Below are positions 1 to 7,921 of a DNA stretch of 26,287 nucleotides, in pieces. The stretch lies in contig JAQUXD010000010.1 of assembly GCA_028692535.1 (NCBI GenBank), positions 1-26,287 of the forward strand, given 5' to 3'. The translations under genes and the position numbers were made by a program. Position 1 is the stretch's first letter; the number at the start of each line of letters is the position of its first letter. The notes below the pieces were generated by a model that saw only the letters and a program-made list of their open reading frames with translations, was not told the DNA's origin and did not search any database. This DNA is from Eubacteriales bacterium (GTDB lineage: Bacteria; Bacillota; Clostridia; Peptostreptococcales; Anaerovoracaceae).

Positions 1-54
1 GAAACGAAGAACGTCATTAACGGGTATACCCGCAAATGATTGGGAGGGAAGCGG

Positions 55-1461
55 TTGGATCGTTCCAGAGATAAATCCAAAATCGTCCGGCATGTCCTCG
101 CGGCATGTCTGTTTATGTCGCTGTGGGAGTTGTCCGGCTCGCTGTGCTACGCGCAAGAAGAAGCTGCGGCCTTGCATCCTTATGCTGAGATTTCCGTTAC
201 AGACCCGGCCGGAACGACTTACAACGACAGACAACTTCTGGATGATCGATATACCACAAAATTGCAGCTTCCAAAAGGGACAGAGATCACGATCCGCACC
301 CAGGAGAATATCCACGGGGTGTATCTGATTTGGGACAAGCCGCCTGGCCGCTGGGCACTCCGTGCACAGGAGGGAAGCCGCACATCCATGTATCTGCATG
401 GAAAGAACGGCTGGATCCATGAATATGTGGCGTTGGACGAGCCGTCGTCCGAAGTGGTTTTGGTGATGCCCGATACGGATGTCGCGATTTGTGAAATAGA
501 ATTGTACGGCCAGGGGACTCTGCCGGATTCCGTTCAGGTATGGAATCCTCCCTGGGAAGATGCAGATATGCTGCTGCTCCCGACTCACGCTGATGACGAG
601 CACCTGTTTTTCGGCGGAACGATGCCTTATTATGCCGGCGAGCTGGACTACAAGGTTCAAGTCGCCTATCTGACCCACCACTGGGCGGAACCGTACCGGC
701 CCCACGAATTGCTCAACGGTCTTTGGACTGTGGGGATCCGTTCCTATCCCATCATCGGAGAGTTTCCGGACTATTACTCGGACAGTCTTGAGCATGCAAA
801 GACACTCTACGATATGGACCGGATGTATGCCTATCAGGTGGGACTGCTCAGACGGTTTCGGCCGGAGGTCGTGATCGGTCACGACACCGGAGGAGAATAC
901 GGCCACGGGGTCCACATGCTGAATGCATGGATCCTTCAGCAGGCTGTCTCGCTGGCGGCAGACGAGACTTATCTGACCGATCAGGTTGCAGAATGGGGAA
1001 CCTTCGAAGTAAGCAAGGTCTATTTGCACCTTTATCCGGAAAGAGCGGTGTTGATGGATTGGGATATTCCGCTGGCACGGTTTGGGGGAAGCACGGCATT
1101 TGAAATGGCAGAGGCGGGCTTTGCTCAGCATCTGTCTCAGCAGAAGTGGTTTTCGGTTCGGACCGAAGGTGTCCACGACTGCAGGGCCTTCGGACTGTAC
1201 CACACGGCTGTGGGGGATGACAGTCCTGAAGAGACACCGGATTTCTTTCAGAATGTCGAGATATTTTCCGATGATGTGGCGCCGGAGGAAATGATAGACG
1301 AAAGTGAAGGGGAAGCTTTGGCGGATGCCGATGAGCCCGCAGATGTTTCCGGGATTTTTTCCCATGTGCCAGACGGCCTGTTGGCTGTGCTCCTAACGGG
1401 CGTATTGGTAGTGGTATTTGTGGTGTTTCTGCTTTGGGGCAGGATCAGGAATCGAAAATGA
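55..1461 (+). CDS. Membrane-anchored PIG-L/LmbE-family deacetylase
   Basis: Likely a zinc-dependent N-deacetylase acting outside the membrane on an N-acetylated sugar or glycan. The PIG-L zinc motif appears as HADDE (residues 178-182), followed by FFGG, and a second motif HDTGGEYGHGVH (276-287) supplies the distal histidines. An N-terminal hydrophobic stretch (about 11-33) looks like a signal peptide or anchor. A beta-rich, discoidin-like region (about 40-160) precedes the catalytic domain. An acidic linker (405-430) leads to a C-terminal membrane helix (about 442-460) and a basic tail. I chose TTG at 55 because GGGAGG (42-47) sits 7 bases upstream; an in-frame TTG at 40 has no such site. The stop overlaps the next gene by ATGA, so the two are coupled. 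The family is clear; the substrate is not, and glycan deacetylation is inferred from the neighbours. Confidence 0.8.
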   Translation: MDRSRDKSKIVRHVLAACLFMSLWELSGSLCYAQEEAAALHPYAEISVTDPAGTTYNDRQLLDDRYTTKLQLPKGTEITIRTQENIHGVYLIWDKPPGRWALRAQEGSRTSMYLHGKNGWIHEYVALDEPSSEVVLVMPDTDVAICEIELYGQGTLPDSVQVWNPPWEDADMLLLPTHADDEHLFFGGTMPYYAGELDYKVQVAYLTHHWAEPYRPHELLNGLWTVGIRSYPIIGEFPDYYSDSLEHAKTLYDMDRMYAYQVGLLRRFRPEVVIGHDTGGEYGHGVHMLNAWILQQAVSLAADETYLTDQVAEWGTFEVSKVYLHLYPERAVLMDWDIPLARFGGSTAFEMAEAGFAQHLSQQKWFSVRTEGVHDCRAFGLYHTAVGDDSPEETPDFFQNVEIFSDDVAPEEMIDESEGEALADADEPADVSGIFSHVPDGLLAVLLTGVLVVVFVVFLLWGRIRNRK

Positions 1462-2612
1462 GAAAAACGACTGAGATCATAAAACCTGACACAGATCAGA
1501 CAGAAACAATATCGATGGAACAACTGATGGTCATTGTTCCTTCTTTGAATCCCGACGACAAGCTGATCCAAGTCGTCGACGGGATGATCGAGGCCGGATT
1601 CTCCCATGTTCTTCTGGTGGATGACGGTAGCGACAAAGAACATTGGAAGCCTTTTCTGGACGCCGAGCAGCGTCCGCAGTGCACCGTGCTTCGCCATGAA
1701 AAAAATCTGGGCAAGGGGCGCGCTTTAAAAACCGCATTCGATTACATTTGCCGGGAGCGTCCGGATATTCTGGGCGTTGTCACTGTGGATGGAGACAATC
1801 AGCACAAACCGCGAGACGCCCGCAGGCTGGCCGTGGAATTGATGAAATGCCCCGAAGCAGTGATCATGGGTGTGCGTAATTTTAAGGAACATCAGGTGCC
1901 GCTCCGCAATCGGATGGGAAATACGATCACAAGCCTGATTTTCAGGATGCTGTGCGGCATTGCTCTTTCGGACACTCAGACCGGCCTTCGGGCAATTTCA
2001 TCGAAGTATCTGCCGCGTTTTCTTGAGGTGGCAGGGGAGCGGTTCGAGTATGAGACCAATATGCTCTTGTACATGAAAACAGCCGGTATCGGTTTTCGTG
2101 AAGTGTCCATCGAAACGGTCTACATCGAAAATAATGCAACCTCTCATTTCAATCCGCTGACGGATTCGGCAAAGATCTACGGGCCGATCTTGAGATTTGC
2201 CGGAGGTTCGGTGGCTTCCGCCGGAATCGATCTCCTGCTGTTCACCCTTTTGATCTGGGCCTTGCGGGATACGCACAGCCTGAATCGTCAAATCCTCATC
2301 GCCACGGTGGGGGCGCGTGCGGTATCTTCGCTTTTCAACTATGCCTTCAACAGAAGGGCGGTTTTTTCCAGCGATGAACCTCGCCGGATCACGATCGTGC
2401 GGTATTATTTTCTCTGTATCGTTCAAATGATGGTCTCTTATAAAGGGGTGGCGCTTCTCGTGGGCGTTTCAGGGTTCACAGGCCTGGGGAAAACGGCGGT
2501 GAAGCTGGTTGTGGACAGCATTCTATTCGCAATGACTTTTCAGATCCAGCGTGAATGGGTCTTTAAAAAGAAGAAATCTGACAGTTATATTGACAGCGGA
2601 GTGCAGCAATGA
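1458..2612 (+). CDS. GT2 glycosyltransferase fused to a GtrA-like membrane domain
   Basis: An inverting GT-A glycosyltransferase resembling dolichyl-/undecaprenyl-phosphate sugar transferases, joined to a GtrA-type multi-helix domain associated with flipping lipid-linked sugars. The GT2 part (about 21-240) shows DDGS (55-58), the metal-binding DGDNQH (111-116) and DTQTGLR (172-178). The C-terminal part (about 245-371) has four hydrophobic segments and the GtrA-like signature FNYAFNRRAVF (293-303). The ATG at 1458 overlaps the previous stop as ATGA; an in-frame TTG at 1434 would overlap further and is less likely. The next gene also starts in an ATGA overlap. The fusion suggests that a lipid-linked sugar is made and moved across the membrane by one polypeptide. 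The actual sugar is unknown. Confidence 0.88.
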   Translation: MRKTTEIIKPDTDQTETISMEQLMVIVPSLNPDDKLIQVVDGMIEAGFSHVLLVDDGSDKEHWKPFLDAEQRPQCTVLRHEKNLGKGRALKTAFDYICRERPDILGVVTVDGDNQHKPRDARRLAVELMKCPEAVIMGVRNFKEHQVPLRNRMGNTITSLIFRMLCGIALSDTQTGLRAISSKYLPRFLEVAGERFEYETNMLLYMKTAGIGFREVSIETVYIENNATSHFNPLTDSAKIYGPILRFAGGSVASAGIDLLLFTLLIWALRDTHSLNRQILIATVGARAVSSLFNYAFNRRAVFSSDEPRRITIVRYYFLCIVQMMVSYKGVALLVGVSGFTGLGKTAVKLVVDSILFAMTFQIQREWVFKKKKSDSYIDSGVQQ

Positions 2613-3730
2613 AGAAATTCAATCCAGGAGATGAAGTGATCAACAGCTATGAGCAGTTGATGGAAACAGAAGAAGTATCGACGGAGCCGCTTCCGGGCGG
2701 GCGTGTTCAGAGAAAGGTCAACAAGCAGGGCTCAAAGCCGGTCCGGTTTGTAAAGAGGTTCTTTCTGTATTTGTTCACACTGATTGCTTCTGTTTTGATT
2801 TGCTGTGTGGGCATGATCTATATTTTTGCCCAGGGGCCATCCGAATCGGCAAGGAATATCTTTGTAGCCAGCGTCACCCAGACCTCGGCGGCGAAGTTCA
2901 CGGCACATATGTTCCTTTCTCAGGAGGAAGTGGACCGTATTCTATCTGAAAATACTATAATAGATTCGGGTGAAATCTCTGACGGCGAATTGATCACCAT
3001 CGGCGGCGGAGATGAGGACTATGATCTGAATGCGCTCACGATCCACGATGTGAGCGGATCCACTTATAAGGGTAAAATGATGATTGTCAATGACCCTTCC
3101 AGGGTATATGTGGCGGCAATCCCCGATTTCACCGTTGCCCGTGGCCAGCAGGTCGCTCAAATGGCAGCGCGGGAGAATGCCATCGCAGGTATCAACGGCG
3201 GTGGCTTTGAGGACATCGCAGGGCTGGGCAAAGGGGCAAAGGCCCAGGGGATCGTGGTCTCTCAGGGCGTTTGGCGAAATGGCAGCAAGACCGGGACGCA
3301 CCAGGTGATCGGATTTGACGATCAGAACAGACTGTTGATCGGCACCATGACGGGGACGGAAGCCGTGGAAGCCGGTGTGCGAGACGCAGTGGCCTGGGGT
3401 CCGTTGCTGGTCGTAAACGGACAAGCGATGGAGGTAGGCGATTCCGGAGGAGGACTCAATCCCCGAACGGCGATCGGCCAGCGTGCCGACGGCGCGGTCC
3501 TGCTGCTGGTGATCGACGGACGCCAGACCAACAGTCTGGGTGCCAGCTATGCCGATCTGATCGAAGTGATGCTGGAATACGGAGCGGTGAATGCTGCCAA
3601 CCTGGACGGAGGCACCAGCTCCAGCATGGTATATGAAGGCGAAGTGATCACAAATGTGTGCTCTCTGTATGGAGAACGCCCTCTGCCTACATGCTTTCTC
3701 GTAAGGAGGGTGGAAGATGATGTCGAGTAA
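2609..3730 (+). CDS. Phosphodiester glycosidase (NAGPA-domain) membrane protein
   Basis: Member of the family containing the N-acetylglucosamine-1-phosphodiester alpha-N-acetylglucosaminidase domain (DUF2233 / exopolysaccharide biosynthesis type), which cleaves sugar-phosphodiester bonds. The N-terminus (1-48) is cytoplasmic and rich in charged residues. One membrane helix (about 49-73) follows, and the catalytic domain lies outside. Family hallmarks are NGGGF (196-200), WGPLLVVNG (263-271), NPRTAIG (284-290), IDGRQ (302-306) and NLDGGTSSSM (331-340). The ATG overlaps the upstream stop by ATGA. Together with the deacetylase and glycosyltransferase upstream it suggests remodelling of a phosphodiester-linked surface polymer such as a teichoic-acid-like or capsular glycan; that is inference. 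Confidence 0.85.
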   Translation: MKKFNPGDEVINSYEQLMETEEVSTEPLPGGRVQRKVNKQGSKPVRFVKRFFLYLFTLIASVLICCVGMIYIFAQGPSESARNIFVASVTQTSAAKFTAHMFLSQEEVDRILSENTIIDSGEISDGELITIGGGDEDYDLNALTIHDVSGSTYKGKMMIVNDPSRVYVAAIPDFTVARGQQVAQMAARENAIAGINGGGFEDIAGLGKGAKAQGIVVSQGVWRNGSKTGTHQVIGFDDQNRLLIGTMTGTEAVEAGVRDAVAWGPLLVVNGQAMEVGDSGGGLNPRTAIGQRADGAVLLLVIDGRQTNSLGASYADLIEVMLEYGAVNAANLDGGTSSSMVYEGEVITNVCSLYGERPLPTCFLVRRVEDDVE

Positions 3731-4802
3731 AGGGATATCCGGGCGCATCCGGCGTCCTTATACAATTTTTGTTCTGATATTGCTGCTGATGACACTTGCC
3801 GCCTGGCTTTACCTTTGGACCGGGCTGGCTGCCTACGAAGCAGGCATTCCGAAAAATCTCATGGATCATTTAGTGCAGTCCATGGAGAAAGAAGCTCGGG
3901 AAGAGGGGACCTGCGTGGATGTCCTTGTAAAGCACGGCAAGGATACTCCCGGTCTTTCGGCACAGGAAAACGGGGTTCATCTGGCGAACTTGATTCGAGA
4001 CAAAGAAGTAAGTTATCAAAAGATATCCGGTTGGAACGGATCCGGCGACATGGCGTATCACATCCTGGCCGATGGAGAAGAAGCGGCTGTTGTGACGCTG
4101 TCGGCGAAGGAACAGGGCGGTATACTGGGTCTTGCGCTGTATCAAGTGGACAGTTTGGTTGGCATGCGTAATCTGACTGTGATGGCTGCGCCCAAGGTGC
4201 AGGTTTATGCGGGAGATCTGCTGTTGACCGGCGAGCATTTGACAAATCGGGGTAAAATACCCGAAGATCTGCAGGATCTGGCGGAATATCCGGAAAATAA
4301 AGTCGAGATACCGCAATACAGTGTATATTCCTTGGAAGGATTGTTTTGGGTTCCGCCGATCAGGGGCGTTGATGGGAGCCGATCCACCGATGGCATATAT
4401 GTGGCATCGGACTGCGCTGTGGTCGGACTGCCGCTGGATACGGAGCTTATGGAGGAAGTGGAGGAGCGCGCGGTTACGATCACTCACAAATATTCCCATT
4501 ACATGAGCGATGACCTGGGTTGGAGCGGCTTCAAAGGCTATCTGGTGGACACGGCCCCCGTGTATGACCGGTTGCGCACCCTGGAGGTGAATTGGTATAC
4601 GCTGCACGACAGCAACCGGTTCGAAAACATGGAGCTCCTGGACTGGATCATGTACACCGACCATTTGATCTCCCTTCGCATGACCTACGACTACGTCGTG
4701 GTGGGACAAGGGAAGGTGACGACCTATGATACGGACCTGACCTATTATCTGGCACTGGAATCCGACGGGAAATGGCGGATCGCCGAAATGATCGTCAACT
4801 GA
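3717..4802 (+). CDS. Unrecognised membrane-anchored extracellular protein
   Basis: I do not recognise this 361-residue protein. It has a basic N-terminus, one hydrophobic helix (about 15-35) and a long soluble region expected outside the cell. The last roughly 70 residues (ending YYLALESDGKWRIAEMIVN) have the look of an NTF2-like or DUF4440-like fold, but this is only an impression. AAGGAGG lies just upstream of two adjacent ATG codons (3717 and 3720); either could be used. The start lies 14 bases inside the preceding gene, so it is translationally coupled and is probably the last gene of the envelope operon. No catalytic motif was identified. Confidence 0.75.
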   Translation: MMSSKGISGRIRRPYTIFVLILLLMTLAAWLYLWTGLAAYEAGIPKNLMDHLVQSMEKEAREEGTCVDVLVKHGKDTPGLSAQENGVHLANLIRDKEVSYQKISGWNGSGDMAYHILADGEEAAVVTLSAKEQGGILGLALYQVDSLVGMRNLTVMAAPKVQVYAGDLLLTGEHLTNRGKIPEDLQDLAEYPENKVEIPQYSVYSLEGLFWVPPIRGVDGSRSTDGIYVASDCAVVGLPLDTELMEEVEERAVTITHKYSHYMSDDLGWSGFKGYLVDTAPVYDRLRTLEVNWYTLHDSNRFENMELLDWIMYTDHLISLRMTYDYVVVGQGKVTTYDTDLTYYLALESDGKWRIAEMIVN

Positions 4803-4844
4803 AGTCTCAGTAAACGAAGCCGATTCAATGTTGCAATTACAACA

Positions 4845-4889
4845 GACAAAACATTGCATTTTATGCTATTGTTTTGTCAACTTAGCATA
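4845..4889. promoter_or_regulatory. Compound palindrome upstream of the metal-efflux operon
   Basis: Perfect 9-base arms GACAAAACA (4845-4853) and TGTTTTGTC (4870-4878) flank a second, inner inverted repeat GCAT/ATGC (4856-4859, 4863-4866). A further 7-base pair TATGCTA (4862-4868) / TAGCATA (4883-4889) overlaps it. The position just before the ribosome binding site and the absence of a T-run argue for an operator rather than a terminator. A metal-responsive repressor is the natural candidate given the downstream ATPase, but none is encoded in the window. No convincing -35/-10 pair could be fixed here. Confidence 0.5.
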
Positions 4890-4905
4890 GGATAAAGGAG
4901 GCGAC

Positions 4906-5226
4906 ATGAAAAGCAACCCAGCATTCGGCAATATGCAGAAAAAGCACTTCAAAACACTGATCCAATATGTGCCGATCGTCGCAAGGGTTCATGGTGGCAC
5001 TCATCCTGAATTCCACGAGGTGCGCAGAATATTTGATTCGATCAGCCAAAAAGTGAAAGAGAACAGCCCTGCCATGCCGGATTTGACGCAGGAATTTGCA
5101 AAACTGCGGGAAATCACAACGAACTACACGATTCCCATGGATGTTTGCGAAAGCTATGAAGCAGTCTACAGCATGTTGGCGGAATTGGACAGCGCTTATC
5201 AAGAGAGCAAATCATGCAGCGATTGA
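4906..5226 (+). CDS. Shortened RIC/hemerythrin-like small protein
   Basis: This 106-residue protein resembles the hemerythrin-like domain of RIC/ScdA/YtfE iron-sulfur repair proteins. From memory of that family, KKHFKTLIQYVPIVARVHG (residues 12-30) with HPEFHEVRRIF (33-43) matches the first helices. LREITTNYTIPMDVCESYEA (67-86) matches the segment that normally precedes the last metal-binding helix. The middle EE-LFP segment and the final H-x-H-L-E-N-N-x-LFP segment are absent, so most di-iron ligands are missing; H14 and H29 remain. It starts with ATG after AAAGGAGG and overlaps the ATPase gene by 13 bases. It may be an accessory or metal-sensing partner of the transporter rather than a di-iron enzyme. 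The homology is motif-level only. Confidence 0.65.
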   Translation: MKSNPAFGNMQKKHFKTLIQYVPIVARVHGGTHPEFHEVRRIFDSISQKVKENSPAMPDLTQEFAKLREITTNYTIPMDVCESYEAVYSMLAELDSAYQESKSCSD

Positions 5227-7070
5227 TATTGAGCAAAAAAAATCATATCACTCTGCTCAGCGGAATCCTGATTGCGATTGCCTATTTCGGAAAAGTAGGA
5301 ATCGACAGTCCGGTTCTGTTTCAGTGGGCACTGATCGTTGCATCCGCATTTGGTCTTGCGCCGATCGGAATTCAGGCGTATCAAGCACTAAGAGTCAAGG
5401 TGGTCAGTATTGATGTTTTGGTTACGATCGCCGTACTCGGCGCATTTCTGATCAGAGAATTTGAAGAATCAGCAATCGTCACATTTTTGTTTTTATTTGG
5501 CGCATATCTTGAACTGCGCACGTTGAACAGAACGCGTTCCGCCATTAAAGAACTGACTGAGATGGCGCCGGACAGCGCATTGAAACGCGCAGAGAACGGG
5601 GCGTTTGAGCAAGTCGAAATCGATGCGGTCAGCGTAGGGGACGTCCTGCTCGTAAAAACAGGCGCCAAAGTGCCCGTTGACGGAACAGTCCAGTCAGGAG
5701 AGGGCTATATCAACGAAGCAAGCATCACCGGCGAATCGATGCCGGTGGGGAAGACGGCGGATTCTCAAGTGTACGCCGGAACCATTCTGGAAAACGGAAC
5801 CCTTCAAATCGTAGCAGATCGCGTCGGCGAAGACACGACGTTTGGCCGTATCATCGAAATGGTCGAGGAAGCGCAAGACTCCAAATCAGAGGCCGAGCGA
5901 TTTATTGACAGGTTCTCGAAGCACTATACTCCCGCAGTTTTGTTGATTGCGCTGGTCGTATGGGCCTTCTCCCGTGATATCGAGCTGGCGATCACAATAC
6001 TGGTTTTGGGTTGTCCCGGGGCATTGGTGATCGGTGTGCCTGTGTCCAACGTGGCCGGGATCGGGAACGGAGCGCGGCATGGTATTTTGCTGAAAGGCAG
6101 TGAAGTGATCCATCATTTCAGTAAAGTCGATACGATCGCGTTTGACAAAACAGGCACGCTCACAATCGGCAATCCCAGAGTTACGGATACGGAGCTTTAC
6201 ACCGAAGACCCCGAAAGCGTATTCAGTTATCTTGCCAGCGTCGAACGTGAATCTGACCATCCCCTGGCGAAAGCCGTGATGGCGTCAGTGAGGGATACGA
6301 GTTTCTTTCCGGTAGCCAATACCGACGTAGTGAAGGGCGGCGGGATCGTTGCTCAAGTGAATAGTCATCGCGTCGCGGTGGGCAATGTGGCTTTAATGGA
6401 ACAAGAGCAAGTCAATCTAAACAAAAAAGCGATGGAAGATATGGCTGCGTTTGAACAAAGCGGCAACACATTGGTTTTGACGGCGGTTGACGGTGAGTTG
6501 AAAGTGTTGATGGGCATTCGCGATCAAATCCGGCCTGATATTAAAAAGCACCTTCAGAAGCTTAAATTGTTGGGCGTCAAAAATTTGATCGTACTGTCCG
6601 GAGACAATCAAGGCACCGTTGACCGGGTTGCCTACGAAATCGGGTTGACAGAAGCCCACGGACACATGCTTCCGGAAGATAAATCCCACTACATTGCTGC
6701 GTTGCAGGCAAAGGGCCAGATCGTTGCGTTCGTAGGGGATGGCGTGAATGACAGTCCTTCTTTGGCACAGGCGGATATCGGGATCGCCATGGGCAGCGGA
6801 ACGGACGTAGCGATCGAAACGTCGGATGTGGTGCTGATGAATTCTGATTTCAGCCGCCTGCCGCATGCCCTGGGGTTAACAAAGGCAACGGCCAATAACA
6901 TGCGACAGAACATCATCATTGCGGTTGGCGTTGTCATTTTCCTGCTGGCAAATGTTTTTTTCAGTGAGTGGATGAATATGTCCATAGGCATGCTGGTCCA
7001 CGAAATCAGTATCCTCGTGGTTATACTCAACGGTATGAGGCTGTTACGGTATAGGCTGAGATCACAATGA
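5214..7070 (+). CDS. P1B-type heavy-metal-transporting ATPase with CPG motif
   Basis: Membrane pump that uses ATP to export a transition metal. It has no N-terminal metal-binding domain and begins almost directly with membrane helices. Visible parts are the actuator motif TGES (172-175), the membrane CPG motif (267-269), the phosphorylated aspartate in DKTGT (311-315), the HP pair of the nucleotide domain (349-350) and GDGVND (508-513). The last helix contains HEIS (596-599). The usual CPC or SPC is replaced by CPG, and HEIS recalls the HEGG/HEGS motif of P1B-4 (Co/Fe-type) pumps, so the metal cannot be assigned with confidence. At 618 residues, with few leading helices, it has P1B-4-like size. 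The start lies 13 bases inside the upstream gene with a weak ribosome site, which suggests coupling. An HMA protein follows 19 bases later. Confidence 0.92.
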   Translation: MQRLILSKKNHITLLSGILIAIAYFGKVGIDSPVLFQWALIVASAFGLAPIGIQAYQALRVKVVSIDVLVTIAVLGAFLIREFEESAIVTFLFLFGAYLELRTLNRTRSAIKELTEMAPDSALKRAENGAFEQVEIDAVSVGDVLLVKTGAKVPVDGTVQSGEGYINEASITGESMPVGKTADSQVYAGTILENGTLQIVADRVGEDTTFGRIIEMVEEAQDSKSEAERFIDRFSKHYTPAVLLIALVVWAFSRDIELAITILVLGCPGALVIGVPVSNVAGIGNGARHGILLKGSEVIHHFSKVDTIAFDKTGTLTIGNPRVTDTELYTEDPESVFSYLASVERESDHPLAKAVMASVRDTSFFPVANTDVVKGGGIVAQVNSHRVAVGNVALMEQEQVNLNKKAMEDMAAFEQSGNTLVLTAVDGELKVLMGIRDQIRPDIKKHLQKLKLLGVKNLIVLSGDNQGTVDRVAYEIGLTEAHGHMLPEDKSHYIAALQAKGQIVAFVGDGVNDSPSLAQADIGIAMGSGTDVAIETSDVVLMNSDFSRLPHALGLTKATANNMRQNIIIAVGVVIFLLANVFFSEWMNMSIGMLVHEISILVVILNGMRLLRYRLRSQ

Positions 7071-7089
7071 GAACGAAAGGAGTTATGAA

Positions 7090-7323
7090 ATGCAAAAAGC
7101 GACGATACAATTGGAGACGTTGACTTGTCCCTCCTGCGCGCAAAAAATCGAAGGCGCGGCAAAATCACTGAATGGAGTAGAGAAAGAAAGCGTTCAGGTC
7201 TTGTTCAATTCAAGCAAGGTGAAGCTGAACTTCGATGATGCCCAATTGTCTGTGAGCGAAATCGAAAAAGCGATCACCGCACTTGGATATGACGTGAAGA
7301 AAGTACAAGTAAAAACCGTATAA
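7090..7323 (+). CDS. HMA-domain metal-binding protein (CopZ-like)
   Basis: A 77-residue heavy-metal-associated domain with the metal-binding pair in TCPSC (C13 and C16) near the N-terminus and the normal length of a stand-alone HMA ferredoxin-like fold. Such proteins carry a soft metal ion to a partner ATPase. Here it probably supplies, as a separate chain, the metal-binding domain the adjacent pump lacks. AAAGGAG (7076-7082) lies 7 bases before this ATG; an ATG at 7085 is out of frame. A strong hairpin terminator follows. The metal (Cu, Zn, Cd or other) is not decided by this sequence. Confidence 0.9.
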   Translation: MQKATIQLETLTCPSCAQKIEGAAKSLNGVEKESVQVLFNSSKVKLNFDDAQLSVSEIEKAITALGYDVKKVQVKTV

Positions 7324-7342
7324 CGTATAGACTGATGCGAGA

Positions 7343-7373
7343 AAAAGCCTGTAATCTCAGATTACAGGCTTTT
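7343..7373. terminator. Bidirectional intrinsic terminator
   Basis: AAAAGCCTGTAATCT (7343-7357) is exactly complementary to 7359-7373; the practical loop is about CTCAG. The A-rich left arm and T-rich right arm let it end both the plus-strand metal operon and the minus-strand tRNA operon that converge here. Confidence 0.85.
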
Positions 7374-7377
7374 GTTC

Positions 7378-7452
7378 TGGAGGCGACACCCGGATTTGAA
7401 CCGGGGAATCAAGGTTTTGCAGACCTGTGCCTTACCACTTGGCTATGTCGCC
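7378..7452 (-). tRNA. tRNA-Cys (GCA)
   Basis: The reverse complement folds as a tRNA with acceptor GGCGACA paired to TGTCGCC, anticodon loop TCTGCAA giving anticodon GCA, T-loop GGTTCAAAT and an encoded CCA. It is the last gene of the five-tRNA minus-strand cluster, just before the shared terminator. Confidence 0.93.
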
Positions 7453-7456
7453 GCAG

Positions 7457-7479
7457 AATGCCGGCACTAGGCCGGCATT
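7457..7479. other. Hairpin between the Gln and Cys tRNA genes
   Basis: AATGCCGGC (7457-7465) pairs perfectly with GCCGGCATT (7471-7479) around a 5-base loop. There is no T-run on the minus strand after it, so it is more likely a processing or spacer hairpin in the tRNA precursor than a terminator. Confidence 0.6.
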
Positions 7480-7486
7480 ATTCGGT

Positions 7487-7561
7487 TGGCTAGGGTAGAA
7501 GGATTCGAACCTTCGCATAACGGAATCAGAATCCGTTGCCTTACCGCTTGGCTATACCCCA
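7487..7561 (-). tRNA. tRNA-Gln (CTG)
   Basis: The reverse complement begins TGGGGTATAGCC, typical of tRNA-Gln. It has a 5-bp anticodon stem ACGGA/TCCGT with loop TTCTGAT, giving anticodon CTG, then T-loop GGTTCGAAT, discriminator G and an encoded CCA. CTG reads CAG codons only. Confidence 0.92.
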
Positions 7562-7635
7562 ATATTGAATTCCGCGTATATTATTATATCACTTTGCTCC
7601 TGAAATCCAAGAGGGAAATGTGATATTTTCAAATT

Positions 7636-7712
7636 TGGGGTGGGTAGTGGGAGTCGAACCCACGTATACAGGAGCCACAACCCTGGGTCTTGACCACTTG
7701 ACGATACCCACC
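7636..7712 (-). tRNA. tRNA-His (GTG)
   Basis: The reverse complement shows anticodon loop TTGTGGC (anticodon GTG). An 8-bp acceptor GGTGGGTA/TACCCACC includes the extra 5' G (position -1) paired with C73, the identity element of histidine tRNA. CCA is encoded. Confidence 0.94.
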
Positions 7713-7726
7713 ATGCTTGCATAAAT

Positions 7727-7803
7727 TGGCGACCCGGAACGGGCTCGAACCGTCGACCTCCAGCGTGACAGGCTGGCATTCTAACCAACTGAACTACCGG
7801 GCC
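7727..7803 (-). tRNA. tRNA-Asp (GTC)
   Basis: The reverse complement begins GGCCCGGTAGTTCAG. It has anticodon loop CTGTCAC (anticodon GTC), T-arm GACGGTTCGAGCCCGTT, discriminator G and an encoded CCA. Confidence 0.94.
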
Positions 7804-7811
7804 TCATTATG

Positions 7812-7888
7812 TGGTAGCGGCGAGTGGAGTCGAACCACCGACCTTCCGGGTATGAACCGGACGCTCTAGCCAACTAAGCTACACCGCC
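7812..7888 (-). tRNA. tRNA-Met (CAT), elongator type
   Basis: The reverse complement begins GGCGGTGTAGCTTAG, with anticodon loop TTCATAC (CAT), a fully paired acceptor stem and an encoded CCA. The first acceptor base pairs, and the sequence resembles Firmicute elongator tRNA-Met, so an initiator is unlikely. A lysidine-modified Ile2 tRNA cannot be fully excluded by sequence alone. It is the first gene of the cluster. Confidence 0.9.
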
Positions 7889-7921
7889 ACGCTGCATCAT
7901 GATGCAAACTACGCAAGAAAG

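Noticed and set aside
1..39. Possible tail of an upstream gene (frame 1, ending at TGA 37-39; another frame ends at TAA 18-20)
   Set aside because: Too short to choose a frame or recognise a family.
2942..3748. Long minus-strand open frame opposite the phosphodiester glycosidase
   Set aside because: It is antisense to a gene with clear family motifs and has no ribosome site or recognisable domain.
3870..4859. 329-codon minus-strand open frame opposite the unknown envelope gene
   Set aside because: The plus-strand gene has a strong ribosome site, operon overlap and a membrane anchor; the antisense frame has none of these.
7552..7788. Small minus-strand open frame over the tRNA region
   Set aside because: It runs through the His and Asp tRNA genes and is an artefact of their sequence.
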